Assembly (NCBI RefSeq): GCF_028693135.1
Contig: NZ_JAQUVZ010000002.1
Span: 143,386 to 207,385 of the forward strand
Direction of reading: 5' to 3'
DNA from: Methanosarcina sp.
GTDB lineage: Archaea; Halobacteriota; Methanosarcinia; Methanosarcinales; Methanosarcinaceae
DNA: 64,000 bases
In this document: positions 10,240 to 18,933 of the stretch, in pieces
Layout: each line of letters starts with the position of its first letter
Position numbering within the stretch: position 1 is the stretch's first letter
Notes under the pieces: generated by a model
Database searches by the model: none
Told to the model about the DNA's origin: nothing
What the model saw: only the letters and a program-made list of their open reading frames with translations
Program-made: the position numbers and the translations under genes

Positions 10240-10333
10240 AGTGACGGGAATCCTGCTTAATGTCTTGAAACCAAAGAAAATGTGAATAAATGTGAATAAT
10301 TACAGACCTGGAAAAACACGGAAAGGAATCGAA

Positions 10334-11314
10334 ATGTATTCAAAAATTATAGGGCTTGACATTGGAGGAGCAAACACAAAGCTTGCTTCCTCGGACGGGA
10401 CTCTTGTGGAACTTCACTACCTGCCTCTCTGGAAAAACACAAGGCTTCCGGAAATATTAAAAGAGATTGCGCAAAGGCTAAACCCTGAAAGAGTTGCTGT
10501 TGTGATGACCGGAGAGCTTGCGGACTGTTTTGAAGACAAAGAGCAGGGCATCCGGTTCATAAAAGAAACAGTTGATTCTGCTTTCGGCTCTGAAAGAGTT
10601 TCGTATATAAACAGCCAGGGAAGGTTCCAGAGTGAAGCTAATTCCCTGAGGGAGCTTGCTGCAGCAAACTGGGCAGCTTCCGCCAGGCTGATAGGAGAAG
10701 AGGTAGGAGACTGCATTTTTGTTGATGTTGGCAGTACCACAAGTGATATTATTCCGATCATATCAGGGGAGCACAGGGCAGGACTTACAGACTTTGAACG
10801 TCTGCTCAGGAGCGAACTTGTATACGCAGGCACCCTAAGAACAAACCTCGCCGTACTTCTTGAAAAGGTAAAGCTTGAGAAAGGCATGTGCAGGACATCC
10901 TCGGAACTCTTTGCAACGACAGCAGATGCGTATCTTATACTGGGGAAAATCGATGAAGATGCGTACACATGTGAGACTGCCGACGGAGCAGGCAGGAGCA
11001 AAATAGATGCCATGCGCAGAATTGCAAGGCTTGTCTGTGCAGACCTTTCAGAGGTGGAGGATAGGGAAATATACGAGATCACAGAGCAGGTGAAAGAAAA
11101 ACAGATCTCTGTCCTGGCTGAAGCGATCTTCGAAGTTGCGGAAAGAAATGGACTTAAGAAGATTGCATCAGCGGGCCTGGGAGAATTTATGATTAAGGAA
11201 GCTGCAGAAAGGCTCGGATTTGAATGCATTTCTGTATCAGGGCGATGGGGAGAAGAGATCTCAAAGGTCTTTCCGGCATATGCTGCCGCCCGCTTGCTGG
11301 ACACCGAAAAATAA
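10334..11314 (+). CDS. mfnF: Methanofuran biosynthesis condensing enzyme MfnF (hydantoinase/ASKHA-type; 'H4MPT-linked C1 transfer' family)
   Basis: I chose the ATG at 10334 over an upstream GTG at 10292 because it follows the purine-rich ggaaagg and directly precedes the conserved core. The 326-residue protein begins MYSKIIGLDIGGANTKLASS, a phosphate-binding loop of the actin/hexokinase (ASKHA) superfamily. A second such motif occurs at CIFVDVGSTTSDIIPIISG. In methanogens this family condenses aminomethylfuran diphosphate with gamma-glutamyltyramine to give the core of methanofuran. It sits between mfnD and mfnE. Databases often carry the older name 'H4MPT-linked C1 transfer pathway protein' for this family. 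Confidence 0.8.
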   Translation: MYSKIIGLDIGGANTKLASSDGTLVELHYLPLWKNTRLPEILKEIAQRLNPERVAVVMTGELADCFEDKEQGIRFIKETVDSAFGSERVSYINSQGRFQSEANSLRELAAANWAASARLIGEEVGDCIFVDVGSTTSDIIPIISGEHRAGLTDFERLLRSELVYAGTLRTNLAVLLEKVKLEKGMCRTSSELFATTADAYLILGKIDEDAYTCETADGAGRSKIDAMRRIARLVCADLSEVEDREIYEITEQVKEKQISVLAEAIFEVAERNGLKKIASAGLGEFMIKEAAERLGFECISVSGRWGEEISKVFPAYAAARLLDTEK

Positions 11315-11408
11315 GGAAACTAAAACTCCAAAAGATCTGTTTCCCTGAAGAAAAACAGCAACTGAAAAACCATTAATTGAGAAAAACCTTAACTGATGAG
11401 ATATATCA

Positions 11409-12086
11409 ATGAAAACCATGCGGGTAGTTATTAAAGTAGGAGGAAGCCTTATCAGCGAAGCTCCGGAACTTATTGACAGGCTCGTAAAAGAATTTGGCTC
11501 AGGACATTCGGGGGCTGATTCTGATAAGCAGGTTCCCGAAAAAAGTCTTTATTCCATCCTTATCGTGTCCGGGGGAGGAGTATTTGCAGATGCCGTAAGG
11601 AGAGCTGACGAGAGGTTCGGAATTGGAGATGATGCAGCTCACTGGATGGCTGTACTTGGTATGGAGCAGTACGCCTGTTACCTTCAGGACAAAAGCGATG
11701 CAATGGGCACGGATTCAATAACAGAACTGCCTCCAGGCGTTTCGATTCTTTTTCCCTACAGGCTGCTGAAGGCAGAAGATCCTCTACCCCATTCCTGGAA
11801 CGTAACTTCGGACACGATCGCTGCCTGGGTTGCGAAGCAGACTGGAGCCCTGTTCATTAAGGCTACGGATGTTGACGGGATTTTCAGGGAAGGAAAACTG
11901 GTCAGGGAAATTTTTACCTCCGACTTTTCAGAAAACTTTGAAAGCTGTATCGACCCTTTCCTGCCCGGATTCCTTCAAAGAAACAGAATGGGATGCAGAA
12001 TTATAAATGGGAAATATCCGGAAAGAGTGATTCAGGCAGTGTACGGAAAGCCTGTGCCCTGTACGGCGGTAAAGGGGAATATTTAA
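11409..12086 (+). CDS. mfnE: [5-(Aminomethyl)furan-3-yl]methyl phosphate kinase MfnE (amino acid kinase family)
   Basis: This 225-residue protein shows the amino-acid-kinase fold. The start VVIKVGGSLISEAPELIDR carries the Lys/Gly phosphate loop, IVSGGGVFADAVRRADERFG the substrate loop, and FIKATDVDGIF the nucleotide-binding Asp region. MfnE phosphorylates aminomethylfuranyl-methyl phosphate to the diphosphate that MfnF then uses. The function is inferred from the fold plus adjacency to mfnD and mfnF. The upstream spacer is about 94 nt, so the three genes may form one operon or have internal starts. Confidence 0.8.
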   Translation: MKTMRVVIKVGGSLISEAPELIDRLVKEFGSGHSGADSDKQVPEKSLYSILIVSGGGVFADAVRRADERFGIGDDAAHWMAVLGMEQYACYLQDKSDAMGTDSITELPPGVSILFPYRLLKAEDPLPHSWNVTSDTIAAWVAKQTGALFIKATDVDGIFREGKLVREIFTSDFSENFESCIDPFLPGFLQRNRMGCRIINGKYPERVIQAVYGKPVPCTAVKGNI

Positions 12087-12123
12087 ATTGTATATCGTAT
12101 ATGACTAGGGAGAGAAGCAAACC

Positions 12124-12222
12124 GTGTCCAAAAAGCATCATTATATTCAGTTCATCAGACTTGTTGATGTTAATACAGGTGCAGAAAAAAGCAGGATACT
12201 GAAGCTTAAGGAAAGTGCCTGA
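12124..12222 (+). CDS. Possible 32-residue small protein
   Basis: A GTG-initiated frame encodes a basic small protein (begins MSKKHHYIQFIRLVDVNTG, ends KLKESA). A purine-rich stretch (agggagagaag) lies about 8-18 nt before it, and TATA-like sequence (tttaaattgtatat) is about 40 nt upstream. The codon usage looks genuine, but the frame is short and starts with GTG, so this is a weak call. It lies between mfnE and the zinc-ribbon gene. Confidence 0.3.
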   Translation: MSKKHHYIQFIRLVDVNTGAEKSRILKLKESA

Positions 12223-12244
12223 TTCACCGGTTAATTCATTGTAA

Positions 12245-12463
<219 letters not shown>

Positions 12464-12556
12464 TTTTTGGGCAAAGTTCCGAAAGATCCAGAAGAGTATT
12501 ATGAAAACAGCTTGAAATTAGTCAATAGAATCATATAAATTACAAGAGAGATTGAA

Positions 12557-12826
12557 ATGGGTGATGTTGCAGCAAAAATAAAAATAATGCCAGAAAGCGT
12601 TGAAACCGACCTTTTAGGGCTGAAAGAGAAGCTCATAACCGTAATTCCGGCAGGAGCCCAGCTTCACGGGGACATAGTGGAAGAGCCAATAGCCTTTGGA
12701 TTAAAGGCCCTGATTGTTACGCTGATCGTTAATGACGAAGAAGGCGGAACTGAACCTGCAGAAGAAGCCTTTGCAAAAGTTTCCGGCGTCGAGAATGTTC
12801 AGGTTCTGGAAGCCTACCGTATCTGA
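12557..12826 (+). CDS. ef1b: Translation elongation factor 1-beta (aEF-1 beta)
   Basis: This 89-residue protein matches the archaeal EF-1 beta family, which corresponds to the C-terminal exchange domain of the eukaryotic factor. It begins MGDVAAKIKIMPESVETDL, and the middle reads EEPIAFGLKALIVTLIVND. It promotes GDP/GTP exchange on EF-1 alpha during translation. The small zinc-ribbon gene precedes it and tRNA-Ala follows by about 65 nt. Length and sequence are typical. Confidence 0.93.
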   Translation: MGDVAAKIKIMPESVETDLLGLKEKLITVIPAGAQLHGDIVEEPIAFGLKALIVTLIVNDEEGGTEPAEEAFAKVSGVENVQVLEAYRI

Positions 12827-12892
12827 GAAGGAAAAAAGAACCGGACACATGTGTTCGGAAAATCTTTTTTCACTATTCTCTTTTTCGTAAAA

Positions 12893-12964
12893 GGGCTCGT
12901 AGATCAGGGGTAGATCGTTACGTTCGCAACGTAAAGGCCGCGGGTTCAAATCCCGCCGAGTCCA
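12893..12964 (+). tRNA. tRNA-Ala (anticodon CGC)
   Basis: The 72-nt sequence folds into a standard cloverleaf. The acceptor stem gggctcg/cgagtcc has one G-U pair. The D-arm stem is gatc/gatc. The anticodon stem ttacg/cgtaa encloses the loop ttcgcaa, placing CGC at positions 34-36. The T-arm gcggg/cccgc encloses ttcaaat. Codon GCG gives alanine. CCA is not encoded. A T-rich run about 50 nt downstream (from 13008) could end transcription. Confidence 0.95.
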
Positions 12965-13304
12965 CTAAAATCTTTAAAAATACCCGCACTTTTTGATTCT
13001 GCCTTTCAAGAAGGGAATTTATTTTTAATTTTCTTTTATAAGTATATTGATTATAATTATATTGATCCCTTAAGAGATATGATCGATATTTCACCTTGTT
13101 TGCTATTCACTGTGGGCTCAAATTGATAAAAATGGTAATTAATATAACCCGATTACATTACTAATTATTTTAGGTAAATGATAAAATAGTCCTCCGATTA
13201 TGAAGAAACAATGACCCTTTATATTGCCGAAAATGACAACGATACACCGGATGACAGTATAAAAAATGCAAAGAATTAAATACAAATAACTCTTTTTAAA
13301 TATT

Positions 13305-13371
13305 CGTGGGGTAATCCCACGCTAGAATAACCCCCTCAGATGGCCGGGGGAAGTTAAAACTCTCCTGGCCA
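13305..13371. repeat. Paired strong hairpins, possibly an IS200/IS605-type end remnant
   Basis: The first hairpin is perfect: cgtggg-gtaat-cccacg (13305-13321). Its loop and flanks match the hairpin upstream of the tnpB element at 60145-60162 (gagaggg-taat-ccctctc). The second (13341-13371) pairs tggccgggggaagtt with aactctcctggcca over 14 bp with two G-U pairs and one bulged A. Hairpins like these mark the ends of IS200/IS605-family elements. No transposase lies between or near them, so this could be a solo end or a palindrome-associated non-autonomous element. Confidence 0.4.
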
Positions 13372-13460
13372 ACTATAAAATACAAAATTTATTTAAAGGG
13401 AGAATCTCTTAGTTAAACTTCTTTTTTGATGTAGTATTTTACACCTATGTTTATTTCCTA

Positions 13461-13534
13461 CTATTTCCTGTGCTCTCCTACTATTTCCTGTGCTCTCCTA
13501 CTATTTCCTGTGCTCTCCTACTATTTCCTGTGCT
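13461..13534. repeat. 20-bp direct tandem repeat, about 3.7 copies
   Basis: The unit ctatttcctgtgctctccta occurs as three exact adjacent copies (13461-13480, 13481-13500, 13501-13520) followed by a 14-bp partial copy. There are no spacers, so it is not a CRISPR array. It lies about 380 nt before the kinase start. Confidence 0.85.
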
Positions 13535-13914
13535 TTTGCTTTCCTGAAGTTTACCTTTAGCAGAAGAAGTGACATACGGAAAATCAATAATTCTCCGAAA
13601 AGTTCGTTGAAGTTTTGCCTGGAAAACGATGTCTACAAAGCATCTGGTTTCATAAGATCCCGATCTAACTTCATAAAATCCGGGAACATATCATATACTT
13701 TTTAAATAATGGATACCTAACAGCCACGTATATTTTTTACAATAAAACCCCGATACGTCGGATTAAAGGGGACAAATAGCGGAAAAATGGGGAAATCCGC
13801 AAAAGGCTATTTTTAACCCTGTTTTTAAGCGAAAATACGATTATAGCTACGAGATTAAAGAGACTAAGGCAAAAAGTAAAAAATGGGGGACTGGAAGTTA
13901 TTAAAAGTAACACC

Positions 13915-16900
13915 TTGCCCGAGAAAAAAGAAGAGGCTGGGGAATTAGACCTTGAAAACTCAATAGAATTGCGCGAAAAAATAATAGAGCCTTTTCCTTC
14001 GGAGAACCCTAACCCGGTTCTCAGAGTAGAAAAGAATGGAAAGGTTCTTTATGCCAACAGAGCAGCCTGCTGTCTTCTTGAACACTGGGGTATAAAAGAA
14101 GGAGAAGAGCTTCCTCAATCACTGAGGCACAGTATAATAAGGATATTTTCACATAAAACACCCGAGACCCTTGAAATCAACATAGGGAATGCTACGTATG
14201 CCCTCAAACTTTGTCCTCATTCGAAAGATGAGTGCACAGACATCTATGGGTTTGACATAAGTTACAGAGTACGGGCTGAAGAGAAATTCAGGTCAAGTCA
14301 TGAGAGACTGGAAAAACTTGTTGAGCTAAAGACCTTTGAGTATATGGAAGCAAACAAAAAACTTGATCAGGAAGCAACCAAGAGAACAAGGATTGAAAAA
14401 ACCCTTCAGAACAATGTACAGTTTCTTGAGACCCTTCTTGACAGCATTCCAAGCCCTGTATTCCAGAGAGACCTGAATGAAACTTATGCGAACTGTAACG
14501 AGAGTTTTGCCCGGCAAATCATGGGGCTTCCAAAAGAGATGGTTATAGGGGAATCATTCTCTGAGTTTCAGAAGAGAATTCCAAAAGAACTGGTTGAGAT
14601 ATATTACAATCATGACAGGAAGCTTCTCAATAAAGGGGGAAACCATTACTACGAAACCAGGGTTATCTGTGCTGATGGTGTAATTAGAGACTTCCTGTTC
14701 CATAAAGCCATTTATGCAGATAGTTCCGGAGAAGTTGCCGGAATTGTGGGTGTAATGCTGGATATTACCTCGCGCAAAGAAGCTGAAAAAATTTTCAGAA
14801 AAAGTAAGGAGAGATACAGGATTGCTGTCGAGCAGACAGGGCAGTTAATTTATGATTATGAGATAGGATCAAAACAAACTGACTGGGCTGGAGCAATCCC
14901 ACAGCTTACAGGCTACAGCCCTGAAGAATTCAGGCAGGTAAACCTGGAAGGCTGGAGGAAACATATACATCCCGAAGACAGCAAAAAGGCCTGGGAAACA
15001 CATAAAAAGGGTATGAAAAACGGAGGGAAATACCTTGAAGAATACAGGTTCAGAAGGAAAAACGGAAGCTACTTCCATGTAGAAGATAGCGGCGTGTACC
15101 TTAAGGACGACCTTTCCCAGGTTTACCGGATTGTCGGAGTAATAAAGGATATTACAGAAAGAAAACTTGCTCGGGAAATCCTTGAAAGAAGCGAGGAAAG
15201 GTTCCGCATAATAGCCGAACAGACCGGGCAACTCGTTTATGATTATGACATTAAAAATAATCACAGTTACTGGGCAGGAGCAGTTGAAGAACTTACAGGA
15301 TATAGCTTTGAAAAGTTTCAGGGCTTCACTCCCGAAGTGTGGGCTCAGCACGTCCATCCGGAAGACCGCGAAAAAGCGGTAAAAGCCCATGAAAAGTGCA
15401 TAAAAAATGGGGGGAAATACTCTGAAGAGTACAGGTTCAGAAGAAAAGATGGAAGCTACATCTTCGTTGAAGACGGAGGTGTTTACCTGCAAGCCGAAAA
15501 CAGAGATATATGCAGGGTTCTTGGGGTAATAAAAGATATCACTGATCGAAAACTTGCCCACGAGGAACTGGCAGAGAGTGAGAGACGCTATCGTATGATC
15601 GCAGAAAAAACTAAAATGCTTTTATATTACGATAATTTTACAGAAGGCAAAATTGACTGGGCAGGAGCAATTCCTCAGATTACAGGGTATAGTTATGAGG
15701 AGTTCCAGAAAATTAGGGTTAATGAATGGATTAACCTGATCCACCCGGAAGATCTCCAGAAGGTAAGGTATGCTCATGAATATTGTTTGCATCAGGGGGG
15801 GGATTTCCATCAGAACTACAGGCTCAGGAGAAAGGACGGAAGTTACTTCTATGTAGAGGATGAGGGAGTTTACCTGAAAGATGAAAAAGGCTGTGTGTAT
15901 ATGGCAGTCGGAGTAGTAAAAGATATCACAGAGAAGAGATCTGCCCAGGAAAAATTCCTTGAAAATGAAGAGAGGTTCAGAATAGCTGCCGAACAGACAG
16001 GACAGATAGTGTTTGAACATGACATCAGAGAGAATATTGTCAATTGGGCAGGAGCTATTCAGGATGTCACGGGATATACAGTAGAAGAATTTAACAAATT
16101 CGAGAATGTTTTATGGACAAACCATATTCATCCTGAAGATAGGAAAAGAGCCCTGGAAAAACTCAGGACATTTCAAGAAAAGGAAAATAAGTTCCATGTT
16201 GAGTACAGGTTCAGGAAGAAGGATGGAAATTATATTTATCTGGAAGACAGTGGAGTCTATCTGAAAGATGAAAACGGGAACATTCGAAAAGCTTTCGGGG
16301 TAATGAAAGATATAACAGGTATTAAACTGGCTTCGGAAAAACTGCAAGAAAGCGAAGCGCGCTACAGGTCCTTCATGAAAAACTTCAGAGGAATTGCTTT
16401 TCAGATGGGACTTGACTTCACCCTGATTCTCATAGACGGTAATATAGAAGAAACTACAGGATACAGAAAAGAGGACTTCATCTCCGGAAAAGTTGACTGG
16501 TATCAGCTTGTTTATCCTGCAGACAGGGAAAAGCTTTTTGAGAATAGGGAGAGGTTGGCAAACGACCCCTTACTCTTTATAGAACACGAGTACCGGATAA
16601 GGCACAGGGATGAAAAACTAAGGTGGGTCCGTGAGATTCTCCAGAATGTTTCTGATCCTGCGAACAAAAAGAGAATTATGCAGGGGACAGTCTATGATAT
16701 TAGCAAACAAAAAGAAGCTGAAGAATCTCTTGCAAAAGTGGAAGAAATCCGTAAAAAGGAAATACATCACCGGATAAAGAATAACCTGCAGGTAATCTCA
16801 AGCCTCCTTGAACTTCAGGCAGAGAAATTTAGCGACATGGAAGTTCTCGAAGCTTTCCGTGAGAGTCAGAACCGTGTTGCTACAATGGCAATAATTCATG

Positions 16901-17418
16901 AGGAGCTTTACAGGTCAAAAAATAACGAGACCATGGATTTTTCAGCTTACCTTCAAAAACTGACAACGGACCTGTTCCACTCATACACTGTAAGAAAAGG
17001 AGATGTCAATATGCAGCTTGACATCGAAGAGGTTTTTCTGGGAATGGATACTGCAATTCCTCTCGGGATAATTATCAATGAGCTTGTATCCAATTCTCTA
17101 AAACACGCATTTCCATCAGGCTGGAAAGGTGAAGTTTGCATCAAACTCTGCAGAACAGAAGGAAATAATGAGAATAAAAGTATAAGTAATATCATTAGTA
17201 ATAGTAGTTCTAAGAGTTCAGTTGATAAAAATATCCAGTACACACTGGTAGTTTCGGACAATGGATTGGGTTTTCCGGAAAATGTTGATTTCAGGAACAC
17301 GAGCTCTCTGGGTCTACAGCTGGTAAATATACTTGTAGAGCAACTGGACGGCACGATTGAACTTGAGAAAAGTTCGGGGACTAAGTTCAAGATCTGGTTT
17401 AAGGAGTCCTGCCAGTAA
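13915..17418 (+). CDS. Multi-PAS sensor histidine kinase (HisKA_2 type)
   Basis: This 1167-residue protein has no predicted membrane segment, so it is probably cytosolic. Domains in order: a divergent N-terminal PAS (about 20-115); a coiled coil (about 120-165); a PAS/PAC (about 170-290); four very similar PAS_3/PAC repeats of about 129 residues starting near 299, 428, 557 and 686, each with WAGAI/V..[IL]TGY and EYRFR[RK]K[DN]G..; a sixth PAS (about 815-935); a HisKA_2 dimerisation helix with KEIHHRIKNNLQ (phospho-acceptor His951/952); and a HATPase domain (N-box NELVSNSLKHAF, G-box SDNGLGFP). No ATG exists in frame upstream, so the start is taken as TTG, with low certainty. A response regulator follows 35 nt downstream. 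Confidence 0.93.
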   Translation: MPEKKEEAGELDLENSIELREKIIEPFPSENPNPVLRVEKNGKVLYANRAACCLLEHWGIKEGEELPQSLRHSIIRIFSHKTPETLEINIGNATYALKLCPHSKDECTDIYGFDISYRVRAEEKFRSSHERLEKLVELKTFEYMEANKKLDQEATKRTRIEKTLQNNVQFLETLLDSIPSPVFQRDLNETYANCNESFARQIMGLPKEMVIGESFSEFQKRIPKELVEIYYNHDRKLLNKGGNHYYETRVICADGVIRDFLFHKAIYADSSGEVAGIVGVMLDITSRKEAEKIFRKSKERYRIAVEQTGQLIYDYEIGSKQTDWAGAIPQLTGYSPEEFRQVNLEGWRKHIHPEDSKKAWETHKKGMKNGGKYLEEYRFRRKNGSYFHVEDSGVYLKDDLSQVYRIVGVIKDITERKLAREILERSEERFRIIAEQTGQLVYDYDIKNNHSYWAGAVEELTGYSFEKFQGFTPEVWAQHVHPEDREKAVKAHEKCIKNGGKYSEEYRFRRKDGSYIFVEDGGVYLQAENRDICRVLGVIKDITDRKLAHEELAESERRYRMIAEKTKMLLYYDNFTEGKIDWAGAIPQITGYSYEEFQKIRVNEWINLIHPEDLQKVRYAHEYCLHQGGDFHQNYRLRRKDGSYFYVEDEGVYLKDEKGCVYMAVGVVKDITEKRSAQEKFLENEERFRIAAEQTGQIVFEHDIRENIVNWAGAIQDVTGYTVEEFNKFENVLWTNHIHPEDRKRALEKLRTFQEKENKFHVEYRFRKKDGNYIYLEDSGVYLKDENGNIRKAFGVMKDITGIKLASEKLQESEARYRSFMKNFRGIAFQMGLDFTLILIDGNIEETTGYRKEDFISGKVDWYQLVYPADREKLFENRERLANDPLLFIEHEYRIRHRDEKLRWVREILQNVSDPANKKRIMQGTVYDISKQKEAEESLAKVEEIRKKEIHHRIKNNLQVISSLLELQAEKFSDMEVLEAFRESQNRVATMAIIHEELYRSKNNETMDFSAYLQKLTTDLFHSYTVRKGDVNMQLDIEEVFLGMDTAIPLGIIINELVSNSLKHAFPSGWKGEVCIKLCRTEGNNENKSISNIISNSSSKSSVDKNIQYTLVVSDNGLGFPENVDFRNTSSLGLQLVNILVEQLDGTIELEKSSGTKFKIWFKESCQ

Positions 17419-17453
17419 TCTGAAAAAGTATCCAGTATCAAAGGGGAGATACA

Positions 17454-17867
17454 ATGAAAAAGGCAAAAATTCTGGTTGTTGAAGACCAGAACATCGTCGC
17501 TCTAAACATAAGAAACAAGCTCAAAAACCTGGGTTATACTGTACCAGGTACTGCGTCCACAGGAGAGGAAGCAATAAGAAAAGCAGAGCTGACGAATGCG
17601 GATCTTGTTTTGATGGATATCATGTTGAAAGGGGATATGGATGGAATTGAAGCTGCCCGTGAAATAAAAACTCGCCTTCGAATTCCTGTACTATACCTGA
17701 CAGCTTATACTGACGATGAAACCCTTGAAAGGGCTAAAATGACAGAACCAGCAGGATATATTTCTAAGCCTTTCAAAGAAGAAGACTTGCACAGCAATAT
17801 TGAGATGGCACTCCATAAACACAGAGCCAAAAAAAAAGAGATTGAAAGTTCCGGTAATGACGAATAA
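17454..17867 (+). CDS. Single-domain response regulator (receiver only)
   Basis: This 137-residue protein consists of one CheY-like receiver domain: acidic pocket E10/D11, phospho-acceptor D55 in LVLMDIML, T83 in LYLTAYTDD, and K105 in YISKPFKEE. It ends with a short basic tail and has no DNA-binding or enzymatic output domain. It starts with ATG after a good ribosome-binding site (aaggggagat). It lies 35 nt downstream of the multi-PAS histidine kinase and is its likely phosphorylation partner. How the signal leaves the receiver cannot be seen in this window. Confidence 0.93.
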   Translation: MKKAKILVVEDQNIVALNIRNKLKNLGYTVPGTASTGEEAIRKAELTNADLVLMDIMLKGDMDGIEAAREIKTRLRIPVLYLTAYTDDETLERAKMTEPAGYISKPFKEEDLHSNIEMALHKHRAKKKEIESSGNDE

Positions 17868-18263
17868 AATTCGTCAATCCATCTTAAATAATGCCTGTAT
17901 CCGGGGAACTCCAGCTCCCTGAATTCTTCGCCTTAAGGTCAGTTTAGAGGAAAGAAACTTCCCTCCTTATTGTTAAAACGGATACATTTTCCCCATAAAT
18001 GGGATCGGCTTTCTTAGAAGTTATACGATTCGTTTTTTAACTGGATTTTTCTGCTCTTATACCTTCAGGGCTGAGAATTTTTCACGAATAGTTGTTCAGG
18101 AAATACAGGTTGGACATATTTTCAGGCAACCCTGAATATTATACAACCTGCGCATGATCTAAGAAACATTTTCCCCTTCTCCGGAAACCGCTTTTCAACC
18201 TAACAAATAAGGTGGCTCTGCCAACTTACCTGGAGCAACCTGTTTAAATAGTTCTAGAGATTT
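17868..18263. other. Intergenic region, nothing recognised
   Basis: This is about 396 nt of moderately AT-rich sequence between two convergent genes. I see no open frame with a start signal, no tRNA and no clear tandem repeat. Confidence 0.4.
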
Positions 18264-18497
18264 CTAGCGCCTGGAGTTAAGGATAGTAACTACATTAAAA
18301 AGGATCCAGATTCCGCAGAAAAACCAGAATACAGGCCCTGCGGTGTTTACGAGAAACTCACCTGTTTCCGGATTATCAGGGTACATATCGATATACAGCG
18401 AACCTACAGTCAGAAGTAGGAAACTTGTGATAGTAAATAAAAGTAAGATGGCTCTTATTATGGGGGGTTTTGGATCAGAGCGAGAAAAACCGTTCAT
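18264..18497 (-). CDS. Small hypothetical membrane protein
   Basis: From the ATG at 18497 this encodes 77 residues starting MNGFSRSDPKPPIIRAILLL. It has two hydrophobic stretches (IIRAILLLFTITSFLLLTVG and FWFFCGIWILFNVVTIL) separated by a short acidic loop. A longer frame with a GTG start at 18584 exists, but its extra N-terminus is unremarkable. The Asp/Pro-rich start after Met is common in small archaeal two-helix proteins. I do not recognise the family, and neither start has a strong ribosome-binding site. Confidence 0.5.
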   Translation of the reverse strand: MNGFSRSDPKPPIIRAILLLFTITSFLLLTVGSLYIDMYPDNPETGEFLVNTAGPVFWFFCGIWILFNVVTILNSRR

Positions 18498-18933
18498 ATA
18501 ATAGATTAGCAGGAGAAGAAATAAATAATTTTTTAAATTAGTTCGTTTTAGAAGAAGTCCCGCTTCTGTATACAAAATATACACATGTATGGTTTGAATA
18601 ATGATTTAAATAATGCCTGGATGAAGAAAAGGGAATTAACTAAATCATAAAAATTGTGACTGTGGATTGGGGCGTTAACTGCATTATAAAAGCTGTGATT
18701 TTAGATTGAACCTGTGGATTGAACTGGAGGTTGGATTATGAACTCCATTAGAAGTATAACGCCCGGAATATTAAAAGTAAGAAATCTTATATAAACCATT
18801 TCAATTTTATATAATTTTCAAAGTATATATCGAAATAATATATTATTTGTAAGATAACTGACTTAAAAATAGAGAGGAGAATTAAAGCTATGCTCAATGC
18901 CAAAATTCTCGATTCTAAATACTGGGGCTCTAA
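18498..18933. other. AT-rich region with a plus-strand promoter-like signal
   Basis: Plus-strand TATA-like runs (about 18784-18845) are followed by a good Shine-Dalgarno sequence (agaggaga, 18873-18880) and ATG at 18890. That frame runs 44 codons to 19024, into and antisense to the 3' end of thiI. It could be the surviving 5' end of a lost gene or a small protein; I do not call it a gene. No other feature is visible. Confidence 0.3.

Larger units (their letters stand above)
12965..13914. other. Gene-poor region between tRNA-Ala and the PAS histidine kinase
   Basis: This region of about 950 nt has no convincing gene. It contains a T-rich tail after the tRNA, a 22-codon open fragment (ATG at 13211) without a ribosome-binding site, two strong hairpins at 13305-13371, the 20-bp tandem repeats at 13461-13534, and the presumed kinase promoter (actttttaaata near 13697). 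A 71-codon frame over the tandem repeat (13490-13705) has no credible start and is rejected. Confidence 0.4.

Noticed and set aside
13461..13534. Tandem 20-bp repeats as a CRISPR array
   Set aside because: The copies are directly adjacent without spacers, and no cas genes are in the window.
13883..13914. ATG at 13883 as the start of the multi-PAS histidine kinase
   Set aside because: It is in a different reading frame from the kinase and runs into MGDWKLLKVTPCPRKKKRLG, unrelated sequence.
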